A stretch of DNA of 64,000 nt from Endozoicomonas sp. OPT23 (GTDB lineage: Bacteria; Pseudomonadota; Gammaproteobacteria; Pseudomonadales; Endozoicomonadaceae). Location of the stretch: assembly GCF_009653635.1 (NCBI RefSeq), contig NZ_PPFD01000001.1:187410-251409 (forward strand), written 5' to 3'. Both the position numbers and the translations under genes were made by a program. This document shows positions 25,790-34,857 of this stretch, in pieces. A model generated the notes under the pieces. That model saw only the letters and a program-made list of their open reading frames with translations. It had not been told where the DNA came from and made no database searches. Positions within the stretch are counted from its first letter, which is position 1; each line of letters begins with the position of its first letter.

Positions 25790-26581
25790 ATGGTTCTGAA
25801 TGAAGGCGTAGCATCAATAAGAAAGAGTGATGAATGCTGCATGTCAGAAGACATCAGCAAACACCTTCAAACCATTATTGACCGCTACTATGAGACTGAA
25901 CGACACTTGTTTGATTATGAGCAGTGCCGAAATTCTGAAGAATATTACCGTGCTGTACTGTTTACGCGACAGCTAAAAGACTTTGATCCGGTACTGAAGC
26001 TGACCACTGACGCTAAGCGACTGGCTTTCTGGATGAATGTTTATAACCTGCTGCTGATTCATGCAGCTTGTTTTTCAGGCGTTGAAGGCAGCCTGAAAGA
26101 GAACAGCGGCTTTTATCGGGATCATTCCTATGAAATAGGTGGTTATCAGCTAAATCTTGATGAAATTGAACATGGCGTTTTGAGACGAAATGCCAGACTT
26201 CCAGGCACAATTAGCAAAGCGTTTAGCAACTCTGATTCAAGACGGGTTCTGGTACTTTCCAAGCTGGATCCAAGACTTCATACCGGTCTGTACTCAGCTT
26301 GCTTTTCATCACCACCGTTGAAAACGTTCAACTCCTCAACGGCAGAAGAGTGCATTGGAAAAGCTGCTCAAGGCTATCTGCAGAAATTTGTTTCTATCGG
26401 TGACCGTAAGCTGAACCTGCCAATGATTTTCAAGTGGTATGCTAAAGACTTTGGTGACTCAGGTGTACGACACTTCATTATTAATCACCACCCTGATCGA
26501 AAACTGGTTCAGGAACTTCTGCAAAATTCAGCAATAAAAGAAAACTATATCTCCTACGACTGGCATTTAAATGCAGCTTAG
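25790..26581 (+). CDS. DUF547 domain protein
   Basis: The 263-residue protein carries the DUF547 landmarks: RLAFWMNVYNLLLIHAAC near residue 80, GYQLNLDEIEHGVLR near residue 125, the DPRLHTGLYSACFSSPPL block near residue 163 and LPMIFKWYAKDFG near residue 208. No signal peptide is visible, although many DUF547 proteins are exported. The family has a possible cysteine-protease-like fold but no settled role. A GAGAGA lies just before the ATG at 25790. Its stop codon lies inside the left arm of an inverted repeat that ends at the stop of the convergent nucleotide transporter. Confidence 0.78.
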   Translation: MVLNEGVASIRKSDECCMSEDISKHLQTIIDRYYETERHLFDYEQCRNSEEYYRAVLFTRQLKDFDPVLKLTTDAKRLAFWMNVYNLLLIHAACFSGVEGSLKENSGFYRDHSYEIGGYQLNLDEIEHGVLRRNARLPGTISKAFSNSDSRRVLVLSKLDPRLHTGLYSACFSSPPLKTFNSSTAEECIGKAAQGYLQKFVSIGDRKLNLPMIFKWYAKDFGDSGVRHFIINHHPDRKLVQELLQNSAIKENYISYDWHLNAA

Positions 26582-26649
26582 AGGCTGTTTGATAAGTATC
26601 CTCGATTTACTGTAACCGCATTAGGACAGACGCTCTTCAAACAGCCTCT
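26580..26649. repeat. Inverted repeat between two convergent genes
   Basis: AGAGGCTGTTTGA (26580-26592) and TCAAACAGCCTCT (26637-26649) are perfect 13-bp arms 44 bases apart. They exactly fill the space between the stops of the DUF547 gene and the nucleotide transporter. It may act as a long-loop bidirectional terminator or be a small mobile-element remnant with terminal inverted repeats. Confidence 0.6.
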
Positions 26650-28031
26650 TAATCGGAGCGTTTTTGATTCAGGCTGTAGATGGCCTTTATCCAGAAAATA
26701 ATGGCCACAACAAACAGTCCTGAAAGCCAGAACATGGACAGAGCCAACGACCCCAGCATTATGATCAGGCCTTGCTGCAGTAATGCACTGCCTGACTTTC
26801 CTACCCGGCTTACAACCAGCTCAATAGCGGCTTTGCCTTTGTATTTCTGTTCATTATCGAGAGGAACAAAGGCTATCTCTTTGGTGGCATCGAAGAAAGT
26901 GTATTTGGCTGACTTACTCAGCACATTATTGATAAGTCCTATCAGCAAGGTAACCTGTAAAAGTATTTGTGAAATAGCACCAGAAGCATTGAGCAGGTAT
27001 TGATTGTAAAGAACCAGAGCAAAAAAAGGGGCACCCGTTGCCAGCATTAACCAGGGCGTTGCTAATGCAGCGGGCTTCCATCCCTTTTTCAATAGATGTT
27101 GAAGAATAACGCCGCACACAAGGCAGCCAATGCCATTTAATAACGTCATCTTGCTCATAAAAATGGAGTAATCCCGCTCACTGTTGTAAACAACCACGAG
27201 CTGGCTTTTCCATGCCACTTCGATCATGTTGAATGAAATACAGTAAAACAGTACCAATAACGCCAACAGGTACAGTTGTGGAGATTGTGTCAGGTATTTA
27301 ATGCTGGCATGAAAAGACAGCATGGTAGTGGTATTTTTTACGTGTCTGGGATGCTTTGAGCTCTGGCAGTTTGCGTGGATGAGTAACATAACCGCAGCAT
27401 TAAATAGGAATAAGAGAGTGAGCCTGTCCAGATTTCCCTGCCAGTCAGCGCCATTTTCCCGCAAAAGACAGTAAAGAATCAGCGGACCCGATATGAGAGA
27501 AGCGGAATTCCCGAGCATGGCTATCAGGGGATAATTGTCTGTGGCCGCATTGGAATCATGAAGATCATTTGCCAGTGTCCAGAACAGTAGGGCTATAACA
27601 CCACTCCCCCACAGTTCTCCAACGCCAAAAAACAACGTTAATGGCCAGTATCTGACCAGCTCAGGCAATGCAGAAAGACTGCCTGGAGTTATCAGGGCTA
27701 ACCGGTCAGCTGCCTGATTCAGGGCAAGATTGCTCAGGTTTGGGTAGAGGTACTGGCTAAACAGTGGTACCCAGATAATAAAAGGCAGCAAAGTGAAGAT
27801 AAACAGTCTTTTAGGTGACAATCTATTGGCCATGAAGCTATAAGTTGCCAGAAAAATGAAAGCCTCGGGGATAACCAGCCAGAACTTTATAAATGGAATG
27901 ACCTCCGCACCGAACCTGGGTAGCAACATCGATTCTTTGAGGTTTCTGAGAATGTCGAAATTGATAATGGTGCAGAACATCATCAAAACCAGCTTCCAGG
28001 TCAGGGAGGAGAGCCGATTGAAAATATTCAT
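26649..28031 (-). CDS. ATP/ADP translocase family (NTT/TLC) nucleotide transporter
   Basis: The 460-residue protein has about 11-12 membrane helices and is a member of the TLC/NTT family, known from Chlamydia, Rickettsia and plastids. Landmarks are ILRNLKESMLLPRFGAEVIPF near residue 30, YWPLTLFFGVGELWGSGVI near residue 128, LFWTLAND, and the long C-terminal signature AKYTFFDATKEIAFVPL followed by KYKGKAAIELVVSRVGKSG. These transporters sit in the inner membrane and exchange host ATP for ADP or import nucleotides or NAD. Which mode applies cannot be decided from sequence. It is divergent from a pair of unknown paralogues with 140 bases between. Confidence 0.9.
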   Translation of the reverse strand: MNIFNRLSSLTWKLVLMMFCTIINFDILRNLKESMLLPRFGAEVIPFIKFWLVIPEAFIFLATYSFMANRLSPKRLFIFTLLPFIIWVPLFSQYLYPNLSNLALNQAADRLALITPGSLSALPELVRYWPLTLFFGVGELWGSGVIALLFWTLANDLHDSNAATDNYPLIAMLGNSASLISGPLILYCLLRENGADWQGNLDRLTLLFLFNAAVMLLIHANCQSSKHPRHVKNTTTMLSFHASIKYLTQSPQLYLLALLVLFYCISFNMIEVAWKSQLVVVYNSERDYSIFMSKMTLLNGIGCLVCGVILQHLLKKGWKPAALATPWLMLATGAPFFALVLYNQYLLNASGAISQILLQVTLLIGLINNVLSKSAKYTFFDATKEIAFVPLDNEQKYKGKAAIELVVSRVGKSGSALLQQGLIIMLGSLALSMFWLSGLFVVAIIFWIKAIYSLNQKRSD

Positions 28032-28171
28032 AAGTGTTTATAAAACATAGAGAAAAAACCTTTATGCCATTTGGGGTGATGAGTATGGACGCTGGCATAA
28101 GGTCCGACTGAAATTATTTCTTGTCTGTCCGACTAACCTATAGATAGTTGAATTAGAAAAGGAATTCAGGG

Positions 28172-29593
28172 ATGTCTACAGGCCCACTGGATCAAAACCG
28201 GAGCCGCAGTAATTCAGTCACAACTTCAGCACCTACGCATGTTGAACAGCCCCAGGCTGCTTCTTGGAGTAGTAGGGGAGTGAAGAAGGCCCACGGCTCC
28301 AGCTCGAAGTTGTCAGATCACATGAGTCTTTCTTTACAGAAAAGCAAATCTCTAACGGACTATCTGGTTAAGGCAACAGGGGCAACCAAAGTCTTTTTGT
28401 ATGTTTTTACTCTGGCAGCAAAATCCTACGTTAGGAGCAAAGCCCACAGAGCAGCAGTAGCAGCGTATGCGGATACGAAGCCTGATGAGCAAGCGAGACA
28501 TCTATCAGACTTGAACCATTATTCAGAACTACTGGGAAATGAAATGGTTACTATGCCTGATGGCCAGACAGAGTCACTTTTCTCATTAGAGGAGCGTGCT
28601 TTGATGTTGTACATAAAAGGTACCGTATCTGGCTTAGAACAGACTGATGACACCGCCAGCCTAAAGGTACAACGCGAATCGCTTCAGCAACTAATGGCTG
28701 GACTGAGTTTACTTCAGACAGAGAATAAACTTCCTTCTACGAGCAATGTTGAGCTAAAAAAGGAAGTAGAAGAGTTGGTGAACTCGCATTTAACAAGAAT
28801 AGAAATACTTGTTAATCCACATTCAGTTATGACAGTAGAGGAAAAAAATAGAGAGTTATTTTCAGAGGCTCAAGCTGTGCTCAATAACATGGGACGAGTT
28901 GCTTCAATTGACGAAAGAGTTGGCTGTCTCAAGCTATCTCTGGACACACTGGACCATCTTGACGGTTCAGATGGTAGTAAGGAATCTGCGGAATTAATGA
29001 AGTCGTTCAACAAAAGCTTTCTGACGAAACTTGCAGAGCTTTTTGATCAAGCTGTTAATGACGAAGGTATTGGGCTTGAGGCAATGGTTGACCTCAAAGC
29101 TTTGATTGAGGAAGTTTACAGTGGGCAGGGGATGCCCCCTCCGGGCGACTACAAGAAATTTCTCGTGAAACTCTCGGAAAAATATACAGCCATCGTTCCG
29201 TTGACCTTAAAACATTGTGAAAGTGCCAGGCAGGCACTAGATACGAAATTGGGTATCGGTGACATGATGAGCCTGAGATTCAGGCAGGTTGAAGTTGATC
29301 TGGAGAGTGGAGCAGTACTTTGCAAAATGGGTGACTGGGCCAAAGGTCTGGAAGTCATGGAAAAGGCGATTTCATCAAGAGGCTGGTTATCTGGTGAGTG
29401 TATGAAATATGTTGAGCTGTGTATGAACTCTGATGTGAAGATACCTAAGCCAGTTGATTTGCCTGTCGATGGCGTCATCTGGGATCGAGGGCTTAAGGCT
29501 CTTATGGACAAGAGGGGCTCTATGGTACCTGATGAATCCAGCCGGCTTGAGGACTTTATTGACCCTCCTCACATTGAAGTCAAAAGGAAGTAA
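28172..29593 (+). CDS. Unknown protein, first of a tandem paralogous pair
   Basis: A 473-residue, mostly helical soluble protein with a Ser-rich N-terminus and no signal peptide. It aligns with the next gene along its length: the conserved N-terminal module holds KVFLYVFTLAAKSYVRSKAH, then LSDLNHYSELLGNE; the C-terminal module holds LESGAVLCKMGDWAKGLEVM, like a tetratricopeptide-type helix pair. I recognise no family. A ribosome site (AATTCAGGG) precedes the ATG. It is divergent from the NTT transporter. A secreted or effector role is a guess from genomic context and the disordered N-terminus. Confidence 0.75.
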   Translation: MSTGPLDQNRSRSNSVTTSAPTHVEQPQAASWSSRGVKKAHGSSSKLSDHMSLSLQKSKSLTDYLVKATGATKVFLYVFTLAAKSYVRSKAHRAAVAAYADTKPDEQARHLSDLNHYSELLGNEMVTMPDGQTESLFSLEERALMLYIKGTVSGLEQTDDTASLKVQRESLQQLMAGLSLLQTENKLPSTSNVELKKEVEELVNSHLTRIEILVNPHSVMTVEEKNRELFSEAQAVLNNMGRVASIDERVGCLKLSLDTLDHLDGSDGSKESAELMKSFNKSFLTKLAELFDQAVNDEGIGLEAMVDLKALIEEVYSGQGMPPPGDYKKFLVKLSEKYTAIVPLTLKHCESARQALDTKLGIGDMMSLRFRQVEVDLESGAVLCKMGDWAKGLEVMEKAISSRGWLSGECMKYVELCMNSDVKIPKPVDLPVDGVIWDRGLKALMDKRGSMVPDESSRLEDFIDPPHIEVKRK

Positions 29594-29677
29594 AGCGCTG
29601 CCAGTTGATAGATGACCATGGTTAGTGGCTGAGAACACTAGCTTATTTATAAAAATCATAGGGAAAGGAATTCTACT

Positions 29678-31045
29678 ATGAATCGATCTGGGCCTGTTGA
29701 TAAGCCTGCTTTTAGGGCACCTGGTTCATCTAGTGCTGGAAAAGAACGTTCAAGCAGCGGCGCGTGGGTGAGCTGGAAAGTGGCCAGGTATGAAGTGGGT
29801 AGTCTTCAGCTTGATGATTTAATGGCACTTCCTCCTCATAGTAAGAGACCCATTTCTGATCGTCTGGTTCAAGCGAAAGGGTTGTTAAAAGTCTTTAATC
29901 CTATTGCCCGTATTTACATAAGGGCGAAGGCCAGAAAAACCGCAAAAGCTGCTTATCAATCTCAAGATATAAATGAGCTTAAGCAATGTATGGCAGACCT
30001 AAAACGCTATCAGTCAGTATTGGGTGATGAGGCGATTTCTGTGCCGGGATTGAAGAAAAAAGAAGTGTTTTCTTCTCTGGAGCAAGTAGCTCTTTTACGT
30101 TTTTCGAAAGCGGCAACTGCTTCTGAATCAATGATGCTGGATAGTAAGCTTTTGCAGGAGCTGCAGGCTGAATTACAGCGGCTATCTCGTCAGGATTCGG
30201 GGATAAGCAAGAAGGATAGAATTGAGCTTGTGAAAGAAGTCTATGACACTGTAAGTACTCATGTAAAACTGGCTGCAGCGAGAGATAATGAAAAAGTGAT
30301 CTCTTCGGTTTCTTCTGCGTTTAAGGAAATTGAAGATAAAGCTGACTTGGCTGAAAAAATCACCTCCTTGAAACAAGCTATAAAAAGCATTCAGGAATTT
30401 GATGTTGTAGATGAAAGCCAAGAAAGCATGGGCACTGTATCAGCGCAATTGGAACAGCTGAATGATACGGCTAAAGAACTCTTCCTGAAAGCTAAAACGG
30501 GTGAAAATCTTAGTGCAAATAATTTGGAAGAATTGAAAGACGTTATTGAATACTTGAATACAGTATCTGATTTTGAAGCGCCCAATCAGTACAGTGATTT
30601 TCTATTAATGCTGGTGGAAAAACATATGAATCCAGTGTTGAAGCCATTCAGTCTTGAGAGATATAAAAGAGCTATTAAGGCACTGGAATCAAATCATACA
30701 TTGACCAGCACAAGTCTAATTACCAGAAAAAAGAATGAACTCGAAATGGAGTTAGGCGTTCTCTCTTGTCAAAAAGGGCAGTGGAAAGAGGGTCTGGAAC
30801 TTATGGAACTGGTCATCTCAAAGACAGGATATAAGGGTAAGGACTGTGAAAGATATGTTCTATTAAATCATGAACATAATCGTGAAGAGCCAGCGAAGAT
30901 TGATGTGGATCTGACAACACTAGAGATATGGAAAAGAGGAAAGGACGTGTTGCATGCGAACAATGTCGCTAAAGCTGAAACCAGACCTAGACGAGGTATT
31001 GATGATGAGAGCAGTCTCTGGGGGGCCTCAGGACAAGATCAATAG
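29678..31045 (+). CDS. Unknown protein, second of a tandem paralogous pair
   Basis: A 455-residue paralogue of the preceding protein, 84 bases downstream. Shared blocks are KVFNPIARIYIRAKARKTAK, MADLKRYQSVLGDEAISVP and ELGVLSCQKGQWKEGLELM; overall identity looks low, so the duplication is old. It is helical with no signal peptide or membrane segment, and ends in a short acidic tail. The ATG follows an AAAGGAATT ribosome site. Function unknown. The next 395 bases before the sahR-like gene hold its operator and repeat copy 5 but no further gene. Confidence 0.75.
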   Translation: MNRSGPVDKPAFRAPGSSSAGKERSSSGAWVSWKVARYEVGSLQLDDLMALPPHSKRPISDRLVQAKGLLKVFNPIARIYIRAKARKTAKAAYQSQDINELKQCMADLKRYQSVLGDEAISVPGLKKKEVFSSLEQVALLRFSKAATASESMMLDSKLLQELQAELQRLSRQDSGISKKDRIELVKEVYDTVSTHVKLAAARDNEKVISSVSSAFKEIEDKADLAEKITSLKQAIKSIQEFDVVDESQESMGTVSAQLEQLNDTAKELFLKAKTGENLSANNLEELKDVIEYLNTVSDFEAPNQYSDFLLMLVEKHMNPVLKPFSLERYKRAIKALESNHTLTSTSLITRKKNELEMELGVLSCQKGQWKEGLELMELVISKTGYKGKDCERYVLLNHEHNREEPAKIDVDLTTLEIWKRGKDVLHANNVAKAETRPRRGIDDESSLWGASGQDQ

Positions 31046-31164
31046 GATCTCTTTATTAGCTATATCGTTGTCGCTGAGAATACTTGGGTAGCCGTTAAAA
31101 TGTTTCTACTTCCAGCTTTTACTCCTCTAAAGTTATTTAGCCTCTCATAGATCGTAATTTTACC

Positions 31165-31186
31165 TATATCAAAAAGTTTTGATATA
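31165..31186. promoter_or_regulatory. SahR-like operator upstream of sahR-metK
   Basis: A perfect 22-bp palindrome: TATATCAAA and TTTGATATA separated by 4 bases. The same core with the same spacing is found upstream of ahcY at 35584. It lies 255 bases before the ArsR-type gene, with repeat copy 5 between. Confidence 0.7.
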
Positions 31187-31302
31187 CCTCTATTCCCTTG
31201 TTAGACTTCGCCGCCAGACAAATGGACTAGTAAAAGGCGATGCCTGCCTTCGTGAAAACATGATTTTCGGTGAAGAGATTGCTATGAATAAGGCTTCACC
31301 CG

Positions 31303-31397
31303 ATAAGTGTGCAGACACACGCAATCGAATATTAAATTGCTGTTTGCCCGCCGCAGGCGAGCAAACAGCTCCAGAATTCGTATGTCTGGGTACTTAA
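31303..31397 (+). repeat. Dispersed palindromic repeat, copy 5
   Basis: The small hairpin is GTGTG/CACAC, then GCAATCGAATATTAA. The inner stem is GCTGTTTGC/GCAAACAGC plus CGCC/GGCG with one C/A mismatch and a 3-base loop. It lies in the leader region between the SahR-like operator and the sahR gene. Confidence 0.88.
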
Positions 31398-31440
31398 GCA
31401 TGGCCTACCGATAGCCAGAAGCTAAAAACAGGAGCCTTTT

Positions 31441-32409
31441 GTGTCAGATTCAGGATCAGTGGAACAGCTGGCCGCTTTGGGAAAAGCGTATGGTGATGTG
31501 CTGAGGCTGAAAATCCTTCGTGTACTCAGCACCGACTCGTTTGGCGTACTGGAGCTCAGCAGTATCTTTGATATGCGACAGCCTGCCATGAGTCACCATC
31601 TGAAAGTTCTGGCACAGGCCGAACTGGTCAGTACCCGCAAGGAAGGCAACACCATATTTTACCGGCGCTCTCTGCCTGCAACAGAAGGCATCAGCAGTAA
31701 TCTGATGCGTTCACTGTATGCAGCGGTGGATGAGCTGGTTCTTCCTGACGAATTAAACCGTCGGGTTGAGTTCATCAGGAGTCAACGGGCTGAACAGTCC
31801 ATGGCTTTTTTTGCCAGAAATATTAATCAGTTCCGACAGCATCAGGAACTGATTGCAGATCACGATCTTTATGCCCGCTGTGTTGCAGACGTTCTGGAAA
31901 AAACAGAGCTGCCTGCACAATCACTGGCAATGGAGCTTGGACCGGGTGAGGGAGAGTTCCTCGATACCCTGAGCTCCCGTTTTGATCGAGTGTATGCAGT
32001 TGATAACTCGAGCGAAATGCTGGTTATCAGCGAGCAGAGAGTAAAGGAAAACAATCTGCACAATGTTCAGTTTGTTCATGGCGAAATAGACACGCTGAAC
32101 GAACTGAACGAACAGTTTGACTGCATAGTGGCTAATATGGTGTTGCACCATGTGGCCAGCCCATTTGGCATATTTTCATGGGTGTCCAGGTTACTGAAAC
32201 CCGGTGGCAGTCTGCTGGTGAGCGAACTCAGCAGCCACGATCAGGATTGGGTCAAGGAATCCTGTGGCGATTTATGGCTGGGTTTCAGTGTCGAAGAGCT
32301 GGATGGCTGGGCACAGGAAACCGGTCTTGAAATAGGTGAGTCCCAGTTTCTGGGGCTTCGTAATGGTTTTCAGATTCAGGTCAGACGCTTCTATAAGACG
32401 ATGACGTGA
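31441..32409 (+). CDS. sahR: SahR-type ArsR regulator fused to a SAM-dependent methyltransferase domain
   Basis: The 322-residue protein has an ArsR winged helix (about 1-90, recognition helix QPAMSHHLKVLAQAELV) and a class I methyltransferase-like domain (from about 120; motif I MELGPGEGE at 164-172, then VYAVDNSSEML and LKPGGSLLVSE). This fusion next to metK is known in Pseudomonas-type genomes as SahR, which senses S-adenosylhomocysteine and represses the SAM-cycle genes. The GTG start at 31441 follows AGGAGCC. It precedes metK by 94 bases. Matching palindromes here and before ahcY support the regulatory role; whether the methyltransferase domain is catalytic or only binds ligand is open. 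Confidence 0.85.
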   Translation: MSDSGSVEQLAALGKAYGDVLRLKILRVLSTDSFGVLELSSIFDMRQPAMSHHLKVLAQAELVSTRKEGNTIFYRRSLPATEGISSNLMRSLYAAVDELVLPDELNRRVEFIRSQRAEQSMAFFARNINQFRQHQELIADHDLYARCVADVLEKTELPAQSLAMELGPGEGEFLDTLSSRFDRVYAVDNSSEMLVISEQRVKENNLHNVQFVHGEIDTLNELNEQFDCIVANMVLHHVASPFGIFSWVSRLLKPGGSLLVSELSSHDQDWVKESCGDLWLGFSVEELDGWAQETGLEIGESQFLGLRNGFQIQVRRFYKTMT

Positions 32410-32503
32410 TGGCTCTTTTGAACACAAATTGTTCTGAATAGCCGGTTCTGAAAAACATCTTTTGAATACGTAGTTATAGATAGGATAAGAGGCGGAAACG
32501 ACA

Positions 32504-33667
32504 ATGGCAGATTATTCTCTGTTTACCTCTGAGTCAGTATCCGAAGGTCATCCGGATAAGATTGCCGACCAGATTTCTGACGCTATTCTGGATGCCATCC
32601 TGAAAGATGATCCGGATGCACGTGTTGCAGTAGAAACCATGGTTAAAACCGGCATGGTCATTGTGGCCGGTGAGGTTCGTACTGAAACTTACGTGGATAT
32701 TGAAGATCTGGTCCGCAAGGTTGTAGTTAAGATTGGTTATGACCATGGTGATCTGGGCTTTGATGGCGAGTGTGTTGCGGTACTGAACGCTATCGGCAAG
32801 CAGTCTCCGGACATCGCTGTGGGTGTTGATGAAACCAATGAACATGAACAGGGCGCTGGTGACCAGGGTCTGATGTTTGGTTACGCTACCAACGAAACTC
32901 CTGTGCTGATGCCTGCACCGATTTACTACTCACACGAGTTGGTGAAACGTCAGGCTGAAATGCGCAAGAATGGCACTCTGCCTTACCTGCGTCCTGATGC
33001 CAAGAGTCAGGTAACCATGCGTTATGACAGCGAAGGCAAGGTTGTCAGCGTTGATGCCGTGGTTCTGTCTACTCAGCACAACCCTGATGTGACTCAGGAA
33101 CAGCTGAAGAAAGACATTCTGGAACATGTTATCAAGCCGGTTCTGCCTGCTGAATGGCTGCATGCAGACACCAAGTTCCACATTAACCCGACTGGTATCT
33201 TCGTGATTGGTGGTCCGGTTGGTGACTGTGGTCTGACAGGTCGCAAGATCATCGTTGATACCTACGGTGGCATGGCTCGTCATGGCGGTGGTGCTTTCTC
33301 CGGTAAGGACCCATCAAAGGTTGACCGTTCTGCTGCATACGCTGGCCGTTATGTTGCCAAGAACGTGGTTGCTGCGGGTCTGGCTGACAAGTGTGAGATC
33401 CAGGTTTCCTACGCTATTGGTGTTGCCGAGCCGACTTCTATCTCTATCGATACATTCGGTACTGGCAAGATTTCCGATGCCAGGATTGGTGAGCTGGTTC
33501 GTGAGCACTTCGACCTGCGTCCTAAGGGCCTGATCGATATGCTGGACCTGAAACGTCCAATCTATCAGGCGACAGCTGCTTACGGTCACTTTGGTCGTGA
33601 AGAAGCTGACTTCACCTGGGAACGTACTGACAAGGCTGACGCTCTGCGTGCTGCTGCAGGCATCTGA
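32504..33667 (+). CDS. metK: S-adenosylmethionine synthetase
   Basis: MetK makes S-adenosylmethionine from methionine and ATP. The 387-residue protein has the full set of signatures: [19 protein letters not shown] near residue 10, the [15 protein letters not shown] hexapeptide region near residue 115, the [20 protein letters not shown] block near residue 230 and [19 protein letters not shown] near residue 262. ATP- and metal-binding Asp and Lys residues in these blocks are intact. It lies behind the SahR-like gene and is followed by a terminator with a UUCG-type loop. Confidence 0.98.
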   Translation: MADYSLFTSESVSEGHPDKIADQISDAILDAILKDDPDARVAVETMVKTGMVIVAGEVRTETYVDIEDLVRKVVVKIGYDHGDLGFDGECVAVLNAIGKQSPDIAVGVDETNEHEQGAGDQGLMFGYATNETPVLMPAPIYYSHELVKRQAEMRKNGTLPYLRPDAKSQVTMRYDSEGKVVSVDAVVLSTQHNPDVTQEQLKKDILEHVIKPVLPAEWLHADTKFHINPTGIFVIGGPVGDCGLTGRKIIVDTYGGMARHGGGAFSGKDPSKVDRSAAYAGRYVAKNVVAAGLADKCEIQVSYAIGVAEPTSISIDTFGTGKISDARIGELVREHFDLRPKGLIDMLDLKRPIYQATAAYGHFGREEADFTWERTDKADALRAAAGI

Positions 33668-33690
33668 TTCAAACTGAATCAATGTCTCTG

Positions 33691-33719
33691 AAAAGGCTGC
33701 CTTCGGGTGGCCTTTTTTA
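33691..33719 (+). terminator. Rho-independent terminator of metK
   Basis: AAAAGGC pairs with GCCTTTT, with an inner CC/GG around a TTCG loop and a T-run after. It lies 24 bases after the stop. Confidence 0.85.
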
Positions 33720-33821
33720 TTGTTAGTCATTCTTACTGCTTTGATAGTGTTTATGCTTCGCTCAGCCTGCAAACTTTCCCACGTAACCAATCTGAATAAT
33801 ACAAACTTGGGGGGAGTTATT

Positions 33822-34679
33822 ATGGATATTGGTGGAATACAGCGATTTTTCTGCAGTAGTAGTCAGTCTGGGGGACTATCAAACCTGGTAAAGAAAGCCC
33901 TGGATACAGTGAAAGGCATGTTTGGCAGGTTTATGTGTTCGATAGTTGAACCTGGAGCCAGGTTACTCAGCCGAGTACCCGCCCATTTACGCAAAGCAGT
34001 AAGCCCATTGGGGAGCAAAGCAGCTGCCAGCGTTCAGCCAGATAGTCTTGCAACTCATCTTAAGGAAAGCGCTCCTGTGGTTGCTCAGTCAGCCAAAATT
34101 GAAAGCCCTTCGAAAGATGTAGTACCAGCAGCTGATCAGGACAATCTGCTTCAGATTTCATGTCAGAATGATATGACGTTCGTGATTCGAGCTGAGAAAA
34201 TGAAATTGCCACTAGAGGGAGAAAAACCGAAGGGATACCTCAGTGCAACGAAAAGTTTTTTATGGAAAGCGGCTGGTAAAATTGGTACCGGGCTGGCTAA
34301 TGCTGGCATCAATATTGGTGAGAACTTAGGCTATGCCACAGGGTATGGTGCTGGATCTGTCTCTGGTGCTGCTGTCGGAGCTGTAGTGTCTCTTCCAGTG
34401 GCTGGCCTGGCAGCTTTAGTTTCTGGTGGCGATACAGCCAAGAGGGCTGTACGCGGTGGTGCTTCAATCGGTAGCGGATTCGGTGGTGCAATCTGTGGTG
34501 CCATAGGTGGTAAGGCAGGAAAGCTTGCTGTCAAAGGTAGCTACTATGCTGCAAAGACCGGGGCTCAGCTTACTTCCAGTACCATTAAAGGAGCAGGTAA
34601 ACTGGCTGCTGGTGCATACAATGTTGTCAGTTATGTACCTGAAGGCCTTACAACAAACGATATTATCTCTATGTACTGA
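33822..34679 (+). CDS. Glycine-rich membrane-interacting protein of unknown function
   Basis: From the ATG at 33822, which follows a GGGGGAG ribosome site, the product is 285 residues. The first half is polar. Residues about 150-265 are unusually rich in Gly, Ala, Ser and Val with glycine-zipper-like spacing (NIGENLGYATGYGAGSVSGA, then GGASIGSGFGGAICGAIGG). This could insert in a membrane as helical hairpins. No signal peptide. I know no family. It lies between metK and ahcY, where Pseudomonas-type genomes have no such gene, so it looks like an accessory insertion. A terminator fused to a repeat remnant follows. Confidence 0.65.
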   Translation: MDIGGIQRFFCSSSQSGGLSNLVKKALDTVKGMFGRFMCSIVEPGARLLSRVPAHLRKAVSPLGSKAAASVQPDSLATHLKESAPVVAQSAKIESPSKDVVPAADQDNLLQISCQNDMTFVIRAEKMKLPLEGEKPKGYLSATKSFLWKAAGKIGTGLANAGINIGENLGYATGYGAGSVSGAAVGAVVSLPVAGLAALVSGGDTAKRAVRGGASIGSGFGGAICGAIGGKAGKLAVKGSYYAAKTGAQLTSSTIKGAGKLAAGAYNVVSYVPEGLTTNDIISMY

Positions 34680-34690
34680 TTAGTGGCAGG

Positions 34691-34748
34691 CTATGTGCCT
34701 GGACACATATAATCGAATGCTCTTTGAGAATATCAAAGAGCATTTTTT
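34691..34748 (+). terminator. Terminator joined to a remnant of the dispersed repeat
   Basis: At 34691-34719 the sequence has the repeat's small hairpin (TATGTG/CACATA) and AATCGAAT, as in the left end of the dispersed family. The inner part is replaced by a terminator stem, ATGCTCTTTGA with TCAAAGAGCAT (34717-34743), followed by six T. Confidence 0.7.
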
Positions 34749-34857
34749 ATATCCCCTGACTTTTAGTCGCATTTAGCTCTCAACAATCATCACAGTATTC
34801 ACTCTTTCATCTATCCTGAAGATCTCCGGTGACCTGATTTTTTTGAGGTATAGATTT

